From positions 1 to 6,104 of the forward strand of contig PKCL01000312.1 of NCBI GenBank assembly GCA_002862165.1: a stretch of 6,104 bases of DNA, written 5' to 3'. Under the pieces are notes generated by a model. It saw nothing but the letters and a program-made list of their open reading frames with translations, had not been told where the DNA came from and did no database searches. The DNA comes from Planctomycetaceae bacterium. Its GTDB lineage: Bacteria > Planctomycetota > Planctomycetia > Pirellulales > UBA1268. This document shows, piece by piece, positions 5,927-6,104 of this stretch; the first letter of the stretch is position 1; the number at the start of each line of letters is the position of its first letter. The position numbers and the translations under genes were made by a program.

Positions 5927-6104
5927 ATGCTTGCTCGACTCCAAACCTTTTCCTTACGGGGCGTTGATGCTGTTCCTATCGATGTTGAGGTTGATGTTTC
6001 CGGCGGTGCTTTACCCACAACCATTCTGGTGGGTTTGCCAGATGCAGCTGTTCGAGAAAGTACCCATCGCGTTGGTCGTGCGATGGTCAATTGCGGTTTC
6101 AGTC
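5927..6104 (+). CDS. comM: YifB/ComM family Mg-chelatase-like AAA ATPase, N-terminal fragment
   Basis: Fifty-nine codons are visible before the window ends, out of roughly 500 in the family. The start MLARLQTFSLRGVDA, then VDVSGG, LPTTILVGLPDAAVRES and RVGRAMVNCGF, is the characteristic N-terminus of YifB/ComM proteins, which begin with a Lon-protease-like (S5-fold) ChlI domain before the AAA ATPase module. ComM in naturally transformable bacteria is a hexameric branch-migration helicase that extends incoming DNA during recombination; most species carry it whether or not they are known to be competent. The ATG at 5927 is preceded by AAGGA (5913-5917) with a 9-nt spacer. The Walker motifs lie beyond the window, so ATPase integrity cannot be judged. 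It is transcribed divergently from the peptidase operon, so a shared function is not implied. Confidence 0.88.
   Translation, partial: MLARLQTFSLRGVDAVPIDVEVDVSGGALPTTILVGLPDAAVRESTHRVGRAMVNCGFS

Overview
The window looks like part of a planctomycete chromosome, probably from a Pirellulales-like, non-extreme-GC aquatic lineage. The evidence is a secreted S46 peptidase carrying a C-terminal DUF1080 (3-keto-disaccharide hydrolase-like) domain, a protein matching a planctomycete-type 'AARR...LPS' plus HD-domain layout, a small secreted EF-hand protein, and mixed, often weak Shine-Dalgarno signals. The lineage is an inference from gene content; no rRNA or marker gene is complete here.

Layout from left to right. 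Positions 1-165 hold no supported gene, only a possible -10 box. Positions 166-485 (+) encode a small secreted EF-hand protein. Its signal-peptide start lies in a different frame from the EF-hands, with a T7 tract at the junction. Positions 486-767 hold no supported gene. Positions 768-1098 (-) hold two overlapping small membrane-protein genes of 54 and 57 codons, sharing an 8-nt ATGGATGA overlap. Positions 1190-1261 hold three imperfect 19-bp tandem repeats inside a short inverted repeat, possibly a transposon-end relic. Positions 1295-5714 (-) are a compact three-gene run: an S46 peptidase/DUF1080 fusion, then a 239-aa HD-like protein whose metal ligands appear to be lost, then a 311-aa membrane protein with a coiled-coil loop. 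Positions 5715-5926 are a divergent intergenic region with a 12-bp perfect palindrome. From 5927 (+) the start of a YifB/ComM-family AAA ATPase runs off the right edge.

The peptidase, HD-like and membrane-protein genes are probably one transcript: the first two overlap by 14 nt and the third follows after 24 nt with a strong ribosome binding site. The peptidase should act outside the cytoplasm, as a dipeptidyl-peptidase-type enzyme with an added carbohydrate- or surface-binding-like domain. The HD-like protein has no secretion signal and the last protein sits in the membrane. A functional link among the three is suggested only by gene order. The least-described elements are the small membrane-protein pair and the degenerate HD protein.
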